From Aquipseudomonas alcaligenes (GTDB lineage Bacteria; Pseudomonadota; Gammaproteobacteria; Pseudomonadales; Pseudomonadaceae), in the NCBI RefSeq assembly GCF_900156545.1, contig NZ_FTNW01000001.1:62001-126000 (forward strand): a stretch of 64,000 nucleotides of DNA, read 5' to 3'. Shown piece after piece: positions 11,453-21,369 of the stretch (positions are counted from its first letter, which is position 1; every line of letters starts with the position of its first letter). The notes beneath the pieces were generated by a model that was given only the letters and a program-made list of their open reading frames with translations, searched no databases and was not told the origin of the DNA. A program made the translations under genes and the position numbers.

Positions 11453-12538
11453 GTGAGCAAACGCGCCCATAACTTCTGCGCCGGCCCGGCCGCGCTTCCC
11501 ACCGCCGTTCTGGAGCGTGCCCAGGCGGAGATGCTCGACTGGCAGGGCAAGGGCCTGTCCGTGATGGAGATGAGCCATCGCAGCGACGAGTACGTGGCCA
11601 TCGCCGAGAAGGCCGAACAGGATCTGCGCGACCTGCTGAGCATCCCCAGCGACTACAAGGTGCTGTTCCTGCAGGGTGGCGCCAGCCAGCAGTTCGCCGA
11701 GATTCCGCTCAACCTGCTGCCGGAAGACGGCGTGGCCGACTACATCGAGACCGGCATCTGGTCGAAGAAGGCCATCGAGGAGGCGCAGCGCTACGGCAAC
11801 ATCAATATCGCAGCCAGCGCCAAGGGCTATGACTACTTCGCCATTCCCGGGCAGAACGAGTGGCAGCTGTCGAAAGACGCCGCCTACGTGCACTACGCCA
11901 GCAACGAGACCATCGGTGGCCTGCAGTTCGACTGGATTCCCGAAGTGGGCGACACCCCGCTGGTGGTGGACATGTCCTCGGACATCCTCTCCCGCGAGAT
12001 CGATGTCTCCAAGTTCGGCCTGATCTACGCTGGCGCGCAGAAGAACATCGGCCCCAGCGGCCTGGTCGTCGCGATCATCCGCGAAGACCTGCTGGGTCGC
12101 GCCCGCAGCGTCTGCCCGACCATGCTCAACTACAAGGTCGCTGCCGATAACGGTTCCATGTACAACACCCCGGCGACCTATTCCTGGTACCTCTCCGGCC
12201 TGGTCTTCGAGTGGCTGAAGGAGCAGGGCGGCGTCGCCGCGATGGAGAAGCGCAACAAGGCGAAGAAGGACTTGCTGTACAAGGCCATCGATGCCAGTGA
12301 CTTCTACACCAACCCGATCCAGCCGAGCGCGCGCTCCTGGATGAACGTGCCGTTCCGCCTGGCCGACGAGAAGCTGGACAAGCCCTTCCTGGCCGGCGCC
12401 GAAGCGCGCGGCCTGCTCAACCTCAAGGGCCATCGCTCGGTGGGCGGCATGCGCGCCTCCATCTATAACGCCACCGGTCTGGATGCCGTGGAGGCCCTGG
12501 TGGCCTACATGGCCGAGTTTGAGAAGGAGCACGGCTGA
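11453..12538 (+). CDS. serC: Phosphoserine aminotransferase
   Basis: A 361-residue class V PLP aminotransferase that makes 3-phosphoserine (and serves pyridoxine synthesis) from glutamate and 3-phosphohydroxypyruvate. The PLP lysine is Lys197 in YAGAQKNIGPSG, and the N terminus NFCAGPAALP is the SerC hallmark. It starts at GTG, 10 bp after gyrA. Its stop codon overlaps the ATG of pheA by one base, which gives translational coupling. serC-pheA-hisC-tyrA/aroA-cmk reads as one operon, as in P. aeruginosa. Confidence 0.97.
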   Translation: MSKRAHNFCAGPAALPTAVLERAQAEMLDWQGKGLSVMEMSHRSDEYVAIAEKAEQDLRDLLSIPSDYKVLFLQGGASQQFAEIPLNLLPEDGVADYIETGIWSKKAIEEAQRYGNINIAASAKGYDYFAIPGQNEWQLSKDAAYVHYASNETIGGLQFDWIPEVGDTPLVVDMSSDILSREIDVSKFGLIYAGAQKNIGPSGLVVAIIREDLLGRARSVCPTMLNYKVAADNGSMYNTPATYSWYLSGLVFEWLKEQGGVAAMEKRNKAKKDLLYKAIDASDFYTNPIQPSARSWMNVPFRLADEKLDKPFLAGAEARGLLNLKGHRSVGGMRASIYNATGLDAVEALVAYMAEFEKEHG

Positions 12539-13635
12539 TGAGTGAGGCCGATCAGCTCAAGGCGCTGCGGGTTCGCATCGACAGCCTCGACGAGAAGATC
12601 CTCGAGCTGATCAGCGAGCGTGCGCGCTGTGCCCAGGATGTGGCGCGGGTCAAGATGCAGTCCCTGCCGGCGGGCGAGAAGCCGGTGTTCTACCGCCCCG
12701 AACGTGAGGCCTGGGTGCTCAAGCACATCATGGAGCTGAACAAGGGTCCGCTGGATAATGAGGAAATCGCGCGGCTGTTCCGCGAGATCATGTCCTCCTG
12801 CCTGGCCCTGGAGCAGCCGCTCAAAATCGCCTACCTCGGCCCGGAAGGTACCTTCTCCCAGGCCGCGGCGCTCAAGCATTTCGGTCATGCGGTCATCAGC
12901 CAGCCGATGGCGGCGATCGACGAAGTGTTCCGTGAGGTGGCTGCAGGTGCGGTCAACTTCGGCGTGGTGCCGGTGGAAAACTCCACCGAGGGTGCGGTCA
13001 ACCACACCCTGGACAGCTTCCTCGAGCACGACATGGTGATCTGCGGCGAGGTGGAGCTGCGTATCCACCATCACCTGCTGGTCGGCGATACCACCAAGAC
13101 CGACAAGATCACCCGTATCTATTCCCACGCCCAGTCCCTGGCGCAGTGTCGCAAGTGGCTGGACGCGCATTACCCGAGCGTCGAGCGCGTAGCTGTTTCC
13201 AGCAATGCCGAGGCGGCCAAGCGGGTGAAGAGCGAGTGGAACTCTGCGGCGATCGCCGGCGATATGGCGGCCAGCCTCTACGGCCTGACCAAGCTGCAGG
13301 AAAAGATCGAGGATCGCCCGGACAACTCCACGCGCTTCCTCATTATCGGCAGCCAGGAAGTGCCCCCGACCGGCGACGACAAGACCTCGGTCATCGTCTC
13401 CATGCGCAACAAGCCGGGTGCCCTGCACGAGCTGCTGGTGCCGTTCCACACCAACGGCATCGACCTGACCCGCATCGAAACCCGCCCGTCGCGCAGCGGC
13501 AAGTGGACCTACGTGTTCTTCATCGACTTCGTCGGTCACCACCAGGATCCGCTGATCAAGGACGTGCTGGAGAAGATCAACAGCGAAGCCGTCGCCCTGA
13601 AGGTGCTGGGTTCCTACCCGAAAGCGGTTCTCTGA
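12538..13635 (+). CDS. pheA: Bifunctional chorismate mutase/prephenate dehydratase (P-protein)
   Basis: A 365-residue fusion that turns chorismate into phenylpyruvate on the phenylalanine branch. Residues about 1-90 are the AroQ-type helical chorismate mutase, about 95-275 the prephenate dehydratase (with the DNSTRFLIIG motif, whose Thr is catalytic), and about 285-360 an ACT domain for phenylalanine feedback (GALHELL and ETRPSR motifs). The start overlaps the serC stop. hisC begins 9 bp downstream. Confidence 0.96.
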   Translation: MSEADQLKALRVRIDSLDEKILELISERARCAQDVARVKMQSLPAGEKPVFYRPEREAWVLKHIMELNKGPLDNEEIARLFREIMSSCLALEQPLKIAYLGPEGTFSQAAALKHFGHAVISQPMAAIDEVFREVAAGAVNFGVVPVENSTEGAVNHTLDSFLEHDMVICGEVELRIHHHLLVGDTTKTDKITRIYSHAQSLAQCRKWLDAHYPSVERVAVSSNAEAAKRVKSEWNSAAIAGDMAASLYGLTKLQEKIEDRPDNSTRFLIIGSQEVPPTGDDKTSVIVSMRNKPGALHELLVPFHTNGIDLTRIETRPSRSGKWTYVFFIDFVGHHQDPLIKDVLEKINSEAVALKVLGSYPKAVL

Positions 13636-13644
13636 GGAGCCATC

Positions 13645-14754
13645 ATGAGTTGCGATTTCCTCGCCCTGGCCGTGCCGGGCGTGCAGAAACTCTCGCCCTA
13701 TGTGCCGGGCAAGCCGGTCGACGAGCTGGCCCGTGAGCTGAATCTCGACCCGGCCGGCATCGTCAAGCTGGCCAGCAACGAGAACCCGCTGGGCCCGTCG
13801 CCCAAGGCGCTGGAGGCGATCCGCGCCGAGCTGGCCGAGCTGACCCGTTATCCGGACGGTAACGGCTTCGAGCTGAAGCAGAAGCTGGCCGCCCGCTGCG
13901 GCGTCAGTCCGGCCCAGGTGACCCTGGGCAATGGCTCCAACGACATCCTCGACCTGGTCGCGCGCGCCTGGCTGGCGCCAGGCCTGAACGCGGTGTTCAG
14001 CCAGTACGCCTTCGCCGTGTACCCGATCGCCACCCAGGCCGTCGGTGCCCAGGGCAAGGTGGTGCCGGCCAAGGCGCATGGCCATGACCTGGAGGCCATG
14101 CTGGCCGCCATCGACGCCAATACCCGCGTGGTGTTCGTCGCCAATCCGAACAATCCGACCGGCACCTGGTTCGGCCCGGCTGCGCTGGAGTCCTTCCTCG
14201 CCCGTGTGCCGCAGAACGTCCTGGTGGTGCTGGATGAGGCCTATATCGAGTACGCCGAAGGCGACGAGCTGCCGGACGGCCTCGACTACCTGGCACGCTA
14301 CCCGAACCTGCTGGTCTCGCGCACCTTCTCCAAGGCCTATGGCCTGGCCTCGCTGCGCGTCGGCTATGCACTGAGTTCGCCGCAGGTGGCCGATGTGCTC
14401 AATCGCGTGCGTGCGCCTTTCAACGTCAACAGCCTGGCCCTGAGTGCCGCCTGTGCGGCGCTGGACGATGCCGATTACCTGACGGCCAGCCGGCGCACCA
14501 ACGATGCCGGCATGGCACAGCTGGAAGCGGGCTTTCGCCGTCTGGGACTGAGCTGGATTCCGTCCAAAGGCAACTTCATCGCGGTCGACTTCGGCCGCGA
14601 GGCTGCGCCGATCAACCAGGCGCTGCTGCAGGCCGGTGTCATCGTGCGCCCGGTGGCCGGCTACGGCATGCCGACCTTCCTGCGCGTGTCCATCGGTACC
14701 GAGGGCGAGAACGCCCGCTTCCTCGAGGCGCTGGAGCAGATTCTCCGTGGCTGA
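13645..14754 (+). CDS. hisC: Histidinol-phosphate/aromatic aminotransferase
   Basis: A 369-residue fold-type I PLP aminotransferase of the HisC family. The PLP lysine is Lys230 (SRTFSKAYGLASLRVGY), with the substrate-site motifs NENPLGPSP and NPNNPTGTW. In an operon with pheA and tyrA it probably acts mainly as an aromatic aminotransferase (the paralogue usually called hisC2) rather than in histidine synthesis. Its last eight bases overlap the proposed GTG start of the next gene. Confidence 0.93.
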   Translation: MSCDFLALAVPGVQKLSPYVPGKPVDELARELNLDPAGIVKLASNENPLGPSPKALEAIRAELAELTRYPDGNGFELKQKLAARCGVSPAQVTLGNGSNDILDLVARAWLAPGLNAVFSQYAFAVYPIATQAVGAQGKVVPAKAHGHDLEAMLAAIDANTRVVFVANPNNPTGTWFGPAALESFLARVPQNVLVVLDEAYIEYAEGDELPDGLDYLARYPNLLVSRTFSKAYGLASLRVGYALSSPQVADVLNRVRAPFNVNSLALSAACAALDDADYLTASRRTNDAGMAQLEAGFRRLGLSWIPSKGNFIAVDFGREAAPINQALLQAGVIVRPVAGYGMPTFLRVSIGTEGENARFLEALEQILRG

Positions 14755-16987
14755 TGCAATGCCGCTGCAACACGCACCAGGCAGACTCGGCCGCCTGGTG
14801 GTGGTGGGGCTCGGACTGATCGGCGGCTCCTTCGCCAAGGGTATGCGCGAGAAGGGGCTGTTCGACGAAGTGGTGGGCGTGGACCTGGATGCCGAGTCGC
14901 GTCGCCTGGCCGTGGAGCTGGGCGTGGTCGACCGCTGCGAAACCGAGCTGGCGGCCGCCTGTCAGGGCGCAGCAGTGATCCAGCTGGCGGTGCCTATCCT
15001 GGCCATGGAAAAGCTGCTGGGCCAACTGGCCAGGTTGGAGCTTGGCGGCGCGGTGCTCACCGACGTCGGCAGCGCCAAGGGCAATGTGGTGCGCGCGGCG
15101 CGCCTGGCCTTCGACGGCAAGGTGGCGCGCTTCGTGCCGGGGCATCCGATCGCTGGCTCCGAGCAGAGCGGGGTGGAAGCTTCCAACGCCGAGTTGTTCC
15201 GCCGTCACAAGGTGATTCTCACGCCGCAGGCCTCCACCGATGCTGCGGCGCTGGCGCTGATCGACCGCCTGTGGCGCGCCCTGGATGCCGATGTCGAGCA
15301 TATGGAGGTGGAGCACCACGACCAGGTGCTGGCCGCTACCAGCCACCTGCCGCATCTGCTGGCCTTTACCCTGGTCGACTCGCTGGCCAAGCGCAGCGAG
15401 AACCTGGAGATCTTCCGTTACGCCGCCGGCGGTTTCCGCGACTTCACGCGGATTGCCGGTAGCGACCCGGTGATGTGGCACGACATCTTCCTCGCCAACC
15501 GCGAGGCGGTGCTGCGCACCCTTGACGCATTTCGCGACGACCTCGACGCCCTGCGCGGCGCGGTCGACGCTGGGGACGGGCATCAGTTGCTCGGCGTGTT
15601 CACCCGCGCCCGGCATGCCCGCGAGCATTTCAGCAAAATCCTGGCCCGCAGGGCCTATGTGGACGCCATGCACTCGAACGACCTGATCTACCTCGCCAAT
15701 CCCGGTGGCTCGCTCTCCGGCCGCATCCGCGTACCGGGCGACAAGTCCATCTCGCACCGCTCGATCATGCTCGGCTCGCTGGCCGAAGGCGTGACCCAGG
15801 TGGAGGGCTTCCTCGAGGGCGAGGACGCCCTGGCCACTCTGCAGGCCTTCCGCGACATGGGTGTGGTGATCGAGGGGCCGCATCATGGCAAGGTGACCAT
15901 CCATGGCGTGGGGCTGAATGGCCTGCAGCCGCCGCCTGGGCCGCTGTACCTGGGTAACTCCGGTACTTCCATGCGCCTGCTCTCCGGTCTGCTGGCTGCA
16001 CAGCCGTTCGACACCGTGCTGACCGGCGACGCCTCGCTGTCCAAGCGTCCGATGAATCGCGTGGCCAAGCCGCTGCGCGCGATGGGTGCGGTCATCGAGA
16101 CCGGTCCAGAAGGCCGTCCGCCGCTGACCATTCGCGGCGGTCAACGCCTGACCGGCATGAGCTACGAAATGCCGATGGCCAGCGCCCAGGTAAAATCCTG
16201 CCTGCTGCTGGCCGGTCTGTATGCCGCCGGCGAGACCAGCGTGACCGAGCCGGCACCGACCCGTGACCACACTGAGCGCATGCTGCGGGGCTTCGGCTAC
16301 CCGGTGACGGTGGATGGCAATGTCGCCAGCGTCGAATCCGGCCATAAGCTCAGTGCCACCCATATCGAAGTGCCGGCGGACATCTCCTCGGCCGCCTTCT
16401 TCCTGGTCGCTGCCAGCATCGCCGAAGGTTCCGAACTGGTGCTGGAGCATGTCGGCATCAACCCGACGCGCACCGGCGTGATCGACATCCTCAAACTGAT
16501 GGGCGCCGAGCTGACCCTGGAAAACCTGCGCGAAGTTGGCGGCGAGCCGGTCGCGGACATCCGCGTGCGCGCGGCCAAGCTCAAGGGTATCGACATCCCC
16601 GAGGACCTGGTGCCGCTGGCCATCGACGAGTTCCCGGTGCTGTTCGTTGCCGCTGCCTGTGCCGAAGGCCGCACCGTGCTGCGCGGCGCCGAGGAGCTGC
16701 GCGTGAAGGAATCCGACCGCATCCAGGTGATGGCCGACGGCCTGATCGCTCTGGGCGTGAAAGCCGAGCCGACCCCGGACGGCATCATCATCGAGGGTGG
16801 TCCGATCGGCGGTGGCGAGGTGTGGAGCCATGGCGATCACCGTATCGCCATGTCCTTCAGTGTCGCCTCGCTGCGCGCATCGGCGCCGATCCGCATCCAC
16901 GACTGCGCCAACGTCGCCACTTCGTTCCCTAACTTCCTCGGTCTGGCCGCCGGCGCCGGTATCCGCGTGGCGGAGGAGGGCAAATGA
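14747..16987 (+). CDS. aroA: Fused prephenate dehydrogenase/EPSP synthase (TyrA-AroA)
   Basis: A fusion of about 746 residues. Residues 1 to about 300 form a TyrA prephenate dehydrogenase (Rossmann motif [12 protein letters not shown] near the start, motif [11 protein letters not shown]). From about residue 308 (MHSNDLIYL) runs a complete EPSP synthase (AroA) with [12 protein letters not shown] near its N terminus and NSGTSMRLL for substrate binding. It joins the last common shikimate step to the tyrosine branch. The fusion is typical of Pseudomonas. I propose the GTG at 14747 as start; an ATG four codons later is equally possible. The stop overlaps the cmk ATG by four bases. Confidence 0.94.
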   Translation: MADAMPLQHAPGRLGRLVVVGLGLIGGSFAKGMREKGLFDEVVGVDLDAESRRLAVELGVVDRCETELAAACQGAAVIQLAVPILAMEKLLGQLARLELGGAVLTDVGSAKGNVVRAARLAFDGKVARFVPGHPIAGSEQSGVEASNAELFRRHKVILTPQASTDAAALALIDRLWRALDADVEHMEVEHHDQVLAATSHLPHLLAFTLVDSLAKRSENLEIFRYAAGGFRDFTRIAGSDPVMWHDIFLANREAVLRTLDAFRDDLDALRGAVDAGDGHQLLGVFTRARHAREHFSKILARRAYVDAMHSNDLIYLANPGGSLSGRIRVPGDKSISHRSIMLGSLAEGVTQVEGFLEGEDALATLQAFRDMGVVIEGPHHGKVTIHGVGLNGLQPPPGPLYLGNSGTSMRLLSGLLAAQPFDTVLTGDASLSKRPMNRVAKPLRAMGAVIETGPEGRPPLTIRGGQRLTGMSYEMPMASAQVKSCLLLAGLYAAGETSVTEPAPTRDHTERMLRGFGYPVTVDGNVASVESGHKLSATHIEVPADISSAAFFLVAASIAEGSELVLEHVGINPTRTGVIDILKLMGAELTLENLREVGGEPVADIRVRAAKLKGIDIPEDLVPLAIDEFPVLFVAAACAEGRTVLRGAEELRVKESDRIQVMADGLIALGVKAEPTPDGIIIEGGPIGGGEVWSHGDHRIAMSFSVASLRASAPIRIHDCANVATSFPNFLGLAAGAGIRVAEEGK

Positions 16988-17649
16988 GTGCCGTAGTCAT
17001 CACCATCGACGGACCGAGCGGCTCGGGCAAGGGCACCATCGCCGGTCTGCTGGCCGCCAAGCTGGGCTGGAAGCTGCTGGACTCCGGTGCGCTCTATCGC
17101 TTGCTGGCCTTCGCCGCCGGTAATCACGGTATCGACCTGACCAACGAGGAGGCGCTGAAGACGCTGGCCGCCCATCTGGATGTGCAGTTCGTCGACAAGC
17201 GCATCATCCTTGAGGGCGAGGAAGTCACCGACGCCATCCGCAACGAGCAGGTCGGCGCCGGCGCCTCCATGGTTGCTTCGCTGCCGGCGGTGCGCGAGGC
17301 GTTGCTGCAGCGCCAGCGCGCCTTCCGCGAGGCGCCGGGCCTAGTGGCCGACGGTCGCGACATGGGGACCGTGGTGTTTCCGGACGCGCCGCTGAAGATC
17401 TACCTGACCGCCAGCGCCGAGGAGCGCGCCCGCCGCCGCTATCTGCAGTTGAAAGGCAAGGTGGATGGTGTTAGCCTGCCGAGTCTGCTAGACGAGATTC
17501 GTGCTCGCGACGAGCGCGACATGCAGCGCGCAGTGGCTCCCCTGAAGCCGGCAGTTGATGCCGTTCAGCTGGATTCCACCGAGCTAAGTATTGAGCAGGT
17601 AATGGAAAGAATTCTCAGCGAGGTCGCCAATCGCGATCTCGTCGGGTAA
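16984..17649 (+). CDS. cmk: Cytidylate kinase
   Basis: A 221-residue NMP kinase that phosphorylates CMP and dCMP with ATP. The P-loop GPSGSGKGT is at 10-18, and the long CMP-binding insertion with [12 protein letters not shown] follows. The start ATGA overlaps the end of tyrA/aroA, so it belongs to the same operon. An attenuator-like hairpin lies between cmk and rpsA, the usual partner downstream. Confidence 0.96.
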   Translation: MSAVVITIDGPSGSGKGTIAGLLAAKLGWKLLDSGALYRLLAFAAGNHGIDLTNEEALKTLAAHLDVQFVDKRIILEGEEVTDAIRNEQVGAGASMVASLPAVREALLQRQRAFREAPGLVADGRDMGTVVFPDAPLKIYLTASAEERARRRYLQLKGKVDGVSLPSLLDEIRARDERDMQRAVAPLKPAVDAVQLDSTELSIEQVMERILSEVANRDLVG

Positions 17650-17686
17650 ATGAGCCACGGCTGTCTTAAGTCGAAAGGCTCGCAAG

Positions 17687-17729
17687 GAGGCATGCGGGAG
17701 ACCAGTCATAGTCCCGTAGGCCTCTTTTT
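17687..17729 (+). terminator. Terminator or attenuator between cmk and rpsA
   Basis: A 13-bp stem (arms 17687-17699 and 17712-17724, with only two mismatches; GAGGC and CGGGA pair fully) with a 12-base loop is followed by five T. It has the form of an intrinsic terminator. It lies 38 bp after the cmk stop and 71 bp before rpsA, so it either ends the aromatic operon or attenuates read-through into rpsA. Confidence 0.75.
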
Positions 17730-17799
17730 ACATGAACGAACCCACATTGTCTGGAGTGTGGTTTGGGCGAATCCCCGCCCTTGATCAACAGGAATCAAC

Positions 17800-19485
17800 A
17801 TGAGCGAAAGCTTTGCAGAACTATTTGAAGAAAGCCTAAAGACCCTCAATCTTCAGGCTGGCGCGATCATCACCGCGATTGTCGTCGATATCGACTACCA
17901 ATCTGGCTGGGTCACCGTCCACGCTGGTCTGAAGTCTGAAGGCCTGATCCCGCTTGAGCAGTTCTACAACGATGCTGGCGAACTGGCCATCAACGTCGGT
18001 GATGAGGTGCACGTAGCGCTGGACGCGGTTGAAGATGGCTTCGGTGAAACCAAGCTGTCCCGCGAAAAAGCCAAGCGTGCTGAGTGCTGGATCGTTCTGG
18101 AAGCAGCTTTCGCCGCTGAGGAAGTGGTCAAGGGTGTTATCAACGGTAAGGTCAAAGGCGGCTTCACCGTCGACGTCAGCGGTATCCGTGCGTTCCTGCC
18201 GGGCTCCCTGGTCGACGTCCGTCCGGTGCGTGATACCACTCACCTGGAAGGCAAAGAGCTGGAGTTCAAGGTCATCAAGCTGGACCAGAAGCGCAACAAC
18301 GTTGTCGTTTCCCGTCGCAGCGTGCTGGAAGCCGAGAACAGCGCCGAGCGCGAAGCTCTGCTGGAATCCCTGCAGGAAGGCCAGCAGGTCAAAGGTATCG
18401 TCAAGAACCTCACCGACTACGGTGCGTTCGTTGATCTGGGCGGCGTAGATGGTCTGCTGCACATCACCGATATGGCCTGGAAGCGCATCAAGCATCCGTC
18501 CGAGATCGTCAACGTTGGCGACGAGATCGACGTCAAGGTTCTGAAGTACGACCGCGAGCGCAACCGCGTCTCCCTGGGTCTGAAGCAGCTGGGCGAAGAT
18601 CCGTGGGTCGCCATCAAGGCCCGTTATCCGGAAGGTACCCGTGTTACCGCCAAAGTTACCAACCTGACCGACTACGGCTGCTTCGCCGAGCTGGAAGAGG
18701 GTGTGGAAGGCCTGGTGCACGTGTCCGAGATGGATTGGACCAACAAGAACATCCACCCGTCCAAGGTCGTTCAGGTCGGCGACGAAGTGGAAGTTCAGGT
18801 TCTGGACATCGACGAGGAGCGTCGTCGTATCTCCCTGGGCATCAAGCAGTGCAAGTCGAACCCGTGGGAAGACTTCTCCGGCCAGTTCAACAAGGGCGAC
18901 AAGATCTCCGGCACCATCAAGTCGATCACCGATTTCGGTATCTTCATCGGCCTGGACGGCGGCATCGATGGTCTGGTTCACCTGTCCGACATCTCCTGGA
19001 ACGAAGTGGGCGAAGAAGCCGTACGCCGCTTCAAGAAGGGCGACGAGCTGGAAACCGTCATCCTCTCCGTTGATCCGGAGCGCGAGCGCATCTCCCTGGG
19101 CATCAAGCAGCTGGAAGACGATCCGTTCTCCAACTACGCCTCCCTGAACGAGAAAGGCACCATCGTGCGCGGTACCGTCAAGGAAGTGGACGCCAAGGGC
19201 GCCGTGATCAGCCTGGGTGGCGACATCGAAGGCATCCTGAAGGCCTCCGAAATCAGCCGCGACCGCGTCGAAGACGCCCGCAACGTGCTGAAGGAAGGCG
19301 ACGAAGTCGAAGCCAAGATCATCAGCATCGACCGCAAGTCCCGCGTTATCAGCCTGTCCATCAAGTCCAAAGACGTCGAAGACGAGAAGGACGCGATGAA
19401 AGAGCTGCGTAACAAGCAGGAAGCCGAAACCACTGGTCCGACCACCATCGGTGATCTGATCCGTGCGCAGATGAACCAGAACTAA
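17800..19485 (+). CDS. rpsA: 30S ribosomal protein S1
   Basis: A 561-residue protein with six S1 (OB-fold) repeats, the standard gammaproteobacterial length. The repeats are visible as recurring [16 protein letters not shown] and ISLGIKQ-type motifs. It binds mRNA leaders and recruits them to the 30S subunit. The N terminus [13 protein letters not shown] is canonical. A hairpin-bearing leader of 150 bp precedes it; S1 is known to repress its own translation in E. coli through its leader. A strong terminator follows. Confidence 0.98.
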   Translation: MSESFAELFEESLKTLNLQAGAIITAIVVDIDYQSGWVTVHAGLKSEGLIPLEQFYNDAGELAINVGDEVHVALDAVEDGFGETKLSREKAKRAECWIVLEAAFAAEEVVKGVINGKVKGGFTVDVSGIRAFLPGSLVDVRPVRDTTHLEGKELEFKVIKLDQKRNNVVVSRRSVLEAENSAEREALLESLQEGQQVKGIVKNLTDYGAFVDLGGVDGLLHITDMAWKRIKHPSEIVNVGDEIDVKVLKYDRERNRVSLGLKQLGEDPWVAIKARYPEGTRVTAKVTNLTDYGCFAELEEGVEGLVHVSEMDWTNKNIHPSKVVQVGDEVEVQVLDIDEERRRISLGIKQCKSNPWEDFSGQFNKGDKISGTIKSITDFGIFIGLDGGIDGLVHLSDISWNEVGEEAVRRFKKGDELETVILSVDPERERISLGIKQLEDDPFSNYASLNEKGTIVRGTVKEVDAKGAVISLGGDIEGILKASEISRDRVEDARNVLKEGDEVEAKIISIDRKSRVISLSIKSKDVEDEKDAMKELRNKQEAETTGPTTIGDLIRAQMNQN

Positions 19486-19502
19486 GTTCCGGTTTCAGCT
19501 GG

Positions 19503-19531
19503 AAAAAGGGCGACTTCGGTCGCCCTTTTTT
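19503..19531 (+). terminator. Rho-independent terminator of rpsA
   Basis: A 7-bp stem GGGCGAC / GTCGCCC with a stable TTCG tetraloop (19508-19525) is flanked by five A and a run of T. It stands 17 bp after the rpsA stop. Confidence 0.93.
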
Positions 19532-19710
19532 GTGTCTGCAATTTCTTCCGGTTGCTTGCGGGTCAGTGTCTGCGAGGCGCTGATGGTTATTTTTTCCATT
19601 TCCATATCATTCGTCTTTCTCTACTTGACATCTGGACTATCCAAAGCTTTTCAGGCGTGCTAAAAACACCCTACTAGATGATCTAGCCGCTTGAAAAAGA
19701 AGGGAAAACC

Positions 19711-19995
19711 ATGACCAAGTCGGAGTTGATCGAGCGCATTGTCAATCACCAGGGGCTGCTGTCCTCCAAGGACGTCGAGCTGGCGATCAAGACCATGCTG
19801 GAACAAATGTCCCAGGCACTGGCAACCGGTGATCGCATCGAGATTCGCGGCTTTGGTAGCTTTTCCCTGCACTATCGCGCGCCACGCGTGGGTCGCAATC
19901 CCAAGACCGGGGAATCGGTTCGCCTGGACGGCAAGTTCGTTCCGCATTTCAAGCCGGGCAAGGAATTGCGCGATCGCGTCAATGAAGATGAGTGA
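19711..19995 (+). CDS. ihfB: Integration host factor subunit beta
   Basis: A 94-residue HU/IHF-family DNA-bending protein. The N terminus [10 protein letters not shown] and the DNA-binding arm region with [23 protein letters not shown] are typical of IhfB. It pairs with IhfA to make sharp bends at specific sites. It has its own 180-bp upstream gap that contains a perfect TTGACA (19625-19630), though a convincing -10 at the right distance is missing. In Pseudomonas this gene marks one border of the O-antigen locus, and it does so here. Confidence 0.97.
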   Translation: MTKSELIERIVNHQGLLSSKDVELAIKTMLEQMSQALATGDRIEIRGFGSFSLHYRAPRVGRNPKTGESVRLDGKFVPHFKPGKELRDRVNEDE

Positions 19996-20027
19996 GCTGG
20001 ACCCGTACGGCTCGCAAGGAGCTGAGC

Positions 20028-20312
20028 ATGCTGACCAGCGCTAAACGTGTATTGCTCGCCGGGTGTTTGTTGCTGGCCGGTGCCGCTGTCCTGCTATTCA
20101 TGCTGGAGAATCCCCAGCGCATCCATCTGGTCTTCCTCGGTGCCGCCAGCGCGGAGCTGCCAGTCGCGGCCCTGATGATGATCTCCTTCATTCTTGGTCT
20201 GCTGACCTGTCTGCTGTTTAGTCTCTGGGTGCTGGGCAGGTGGCGTATGCGTGTGGCGCAGCTACGGCGTGAGCTCGTTGTTCTCGCCCGGCAGTCGGGG
20301 CAGGAGCATTGA
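20028..20312 (+). CDS. LapA-domain (DUF1049) small membrane protein
   Basis: A 94-residue inner-membrane protein with two hydrophobic segments (about 7-27 and 42-66) and a basic C terminus. The pattern MLENPQRIHLVFLG between the helices is typical of the DUF1049/LapA family, whose E. coli member helps regulate lipopolysaccharide assembly. I chose the ATG at 20028 because AAGGAG lies seven bases upstream. It is 32 bp after ihfB and probably co-transcribed. Confidence 0.8.
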   Translation: MLTSAKRVLLAGCLLLAGAAVLLFMLENPQRIHLVFLGAASAELPVAALMMISFILGLLTCLLFSLWVLGRWRMRVAQLRRELVVLARQSGQEH

Positions 20313-20400
20313 ACTCCTGCACTCTGATTGCTCGGTAGTTTCCTGACTAAGCCTACGGTCTGGCCCTTTTCATCGGCGTCGCCGCTTAGAGGTCGTTTTC

Positions 20401-21369
20401 TTGAGTTCTGTATGTGTGTTGGTCACTGGGGCCAGCGGATTCTTGGGCGCTGCTTTAGTAGAGCGTCTCGCAAGTGAGCCCGATATCCGGGTGCTGGCGG
20501 CCGGGCGACGAGTTTTTCCGGTTGTCGCGGGGGGGGAGCACAGGTTGCTGGGGGATCTCGGCGAGGCCTGTTATGCCCCCGTGCAGTTTCAAGATGTTGA
20601 TGTCGTAGTGCATACAGCGGCGCGTGTGCATGTCATGCGTGATACCAGTCTTGAGCCGCTGGCGGAGTATCGTCGGGTCAACGTAGAGGGTACGTTGGCA
20701 TTGGCCAGTGCTGCGGCTGCCGCAGGTGTTCGGCGCTTCGTCTTTCTCAGTTCGATCAAGGTGAACGGCGAGGAGAGCAGGGCGGGCATACCGTTCTCGG
20801 CAGATGATTTGCCTGCGCCAGGGGATGCTTACGGTATATCCAAGCTTGAGGCCGAGCGTGCACTTCGCTCCCTGGCGGCGGCAACGGGTATGGAGGTCGT
20901 GATAGTGCGGCCACCGCTGGTTTATGGTCCCGGGGTCGGGGCCAACTTCCGTAGCCTGATGCGTTGGTTGCAGCGTGGTGTGCCCCTGCCGCTCGGGGGA
21001 ATCAGTAATAAGCGCAGCCTGGTGGCCTTGCCCAATCTGATTGATCTGCTTGTGGCTTGCATTTCTCATTCCGCCGCAGCGAACCAGATTTTCCTCGCTG
21101 GGGACGGGGCTGATATGTCTACTTCCGAGCTGCTGCGGCGGCTTGGGATTGCTCTAGGGCGTCCCGCGCGACTGATCTCGCTTCCGGCAGGCTGCATGCG
21201 CGTATTGCTCCTGTCTCTGGGCATGCGGCGGATATGGCCGCGACTTTGGGGGAATCTTCAGGTCGATATAGGCAAGACCTGCAGGGTGCTTGACTGGCGG
21301 CCGCCGGTTCCCGTCGATGTCGCGTTGCGAGAGGTTGCACAGAGCTTCCTGCAGGATGGCTCATGTTGA
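20401..21369 (+). CDS. NAD-dependent epimerase/reductase, WbpV-like
   Basis: A 322-residue extended SDR. The Rossmann motif TGASGFLG is at 9-16, and the catalytic YxxxK is Tyr144/Lys148. It resembles WbpV-type C4-reductases that reduce UDP-4-keto-6-deoxy-GlcNAc to UDP-QuiNAc. Its partner dehydratase would be the WbpM-like protein two genes on. It probably starts at TTG, with AGAGG eight bases upstream. It overlaps the next gene by seven bases. A 4-epimerase role cannot be excluded; context favours the reductase. Confidence 0.72.
   Translation: MSSVCVLVTGASGFLGAALVERLASEPDIRVLAAGRRVFPVVAGGEHRLLGDLGEACYAPVQFQDVDVVVHTAARVHVMRDTSLEPLAEYRRVNVEGTLALASAAAAAGVRRFVFLSSIKVNGEESRAGIPFSADDLPAPGDAYGISKLEAERALRSLAAATGMEVVIVRPPLVYGPGVGANFRSLMRWLQRGVPLPLGGISNKRSLVALPNLIDLLVACISHSAAANQIFLAGDGADMSTSELLRRLGIALGRPARLISLPAGCMRVLLLSLGMRRIWPRLWGNLQVDIGKTCRVLDWRPPVPVDVALREVAQSFLQDGSC

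Noticed and set aside
14636..14746. Longer N terminus for TyrA-AroA starting at 14636
   Set aside because: It would lie entirely inside the end of hisC in another frame, and the extra residues do not resemble TyrA.
12505..16900. Long minus-strand open frames (777 and 753 codons) opposite pheA, hisC and tyrA/aroA
   Set aside because: They mirror well-identified plus-strand genes with all motifs intact, and their sequences are low-complexity.
17650..17784. 44-codon open frame in the rpsA leader, spanning the hairpin
   Set aside because: It begins right after the cmk stop but runs through the terminator stem, has no proper ribosome site, and its second ATG is only one base from GGAGG. Most likely chance.
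17677..20021. A 13-base direct repeat GGCTCGCAAGGAG at 17677-17689 and 20009-20021
   Set aside because: Pairs of identical 13-mers are expected by chance in 64 kb. Both copies contain ribosome-site-like AAGGAG, which explains part of the match.
20313..20400. Search for a JUMPStart/ops element before the polysaccharide locus
   Set aside because: I found no GGCGGTAGC-like core upstream of the WbpV-like gene or wzz; the near match around 3250 lies inside the diguanylate cyclase gene.
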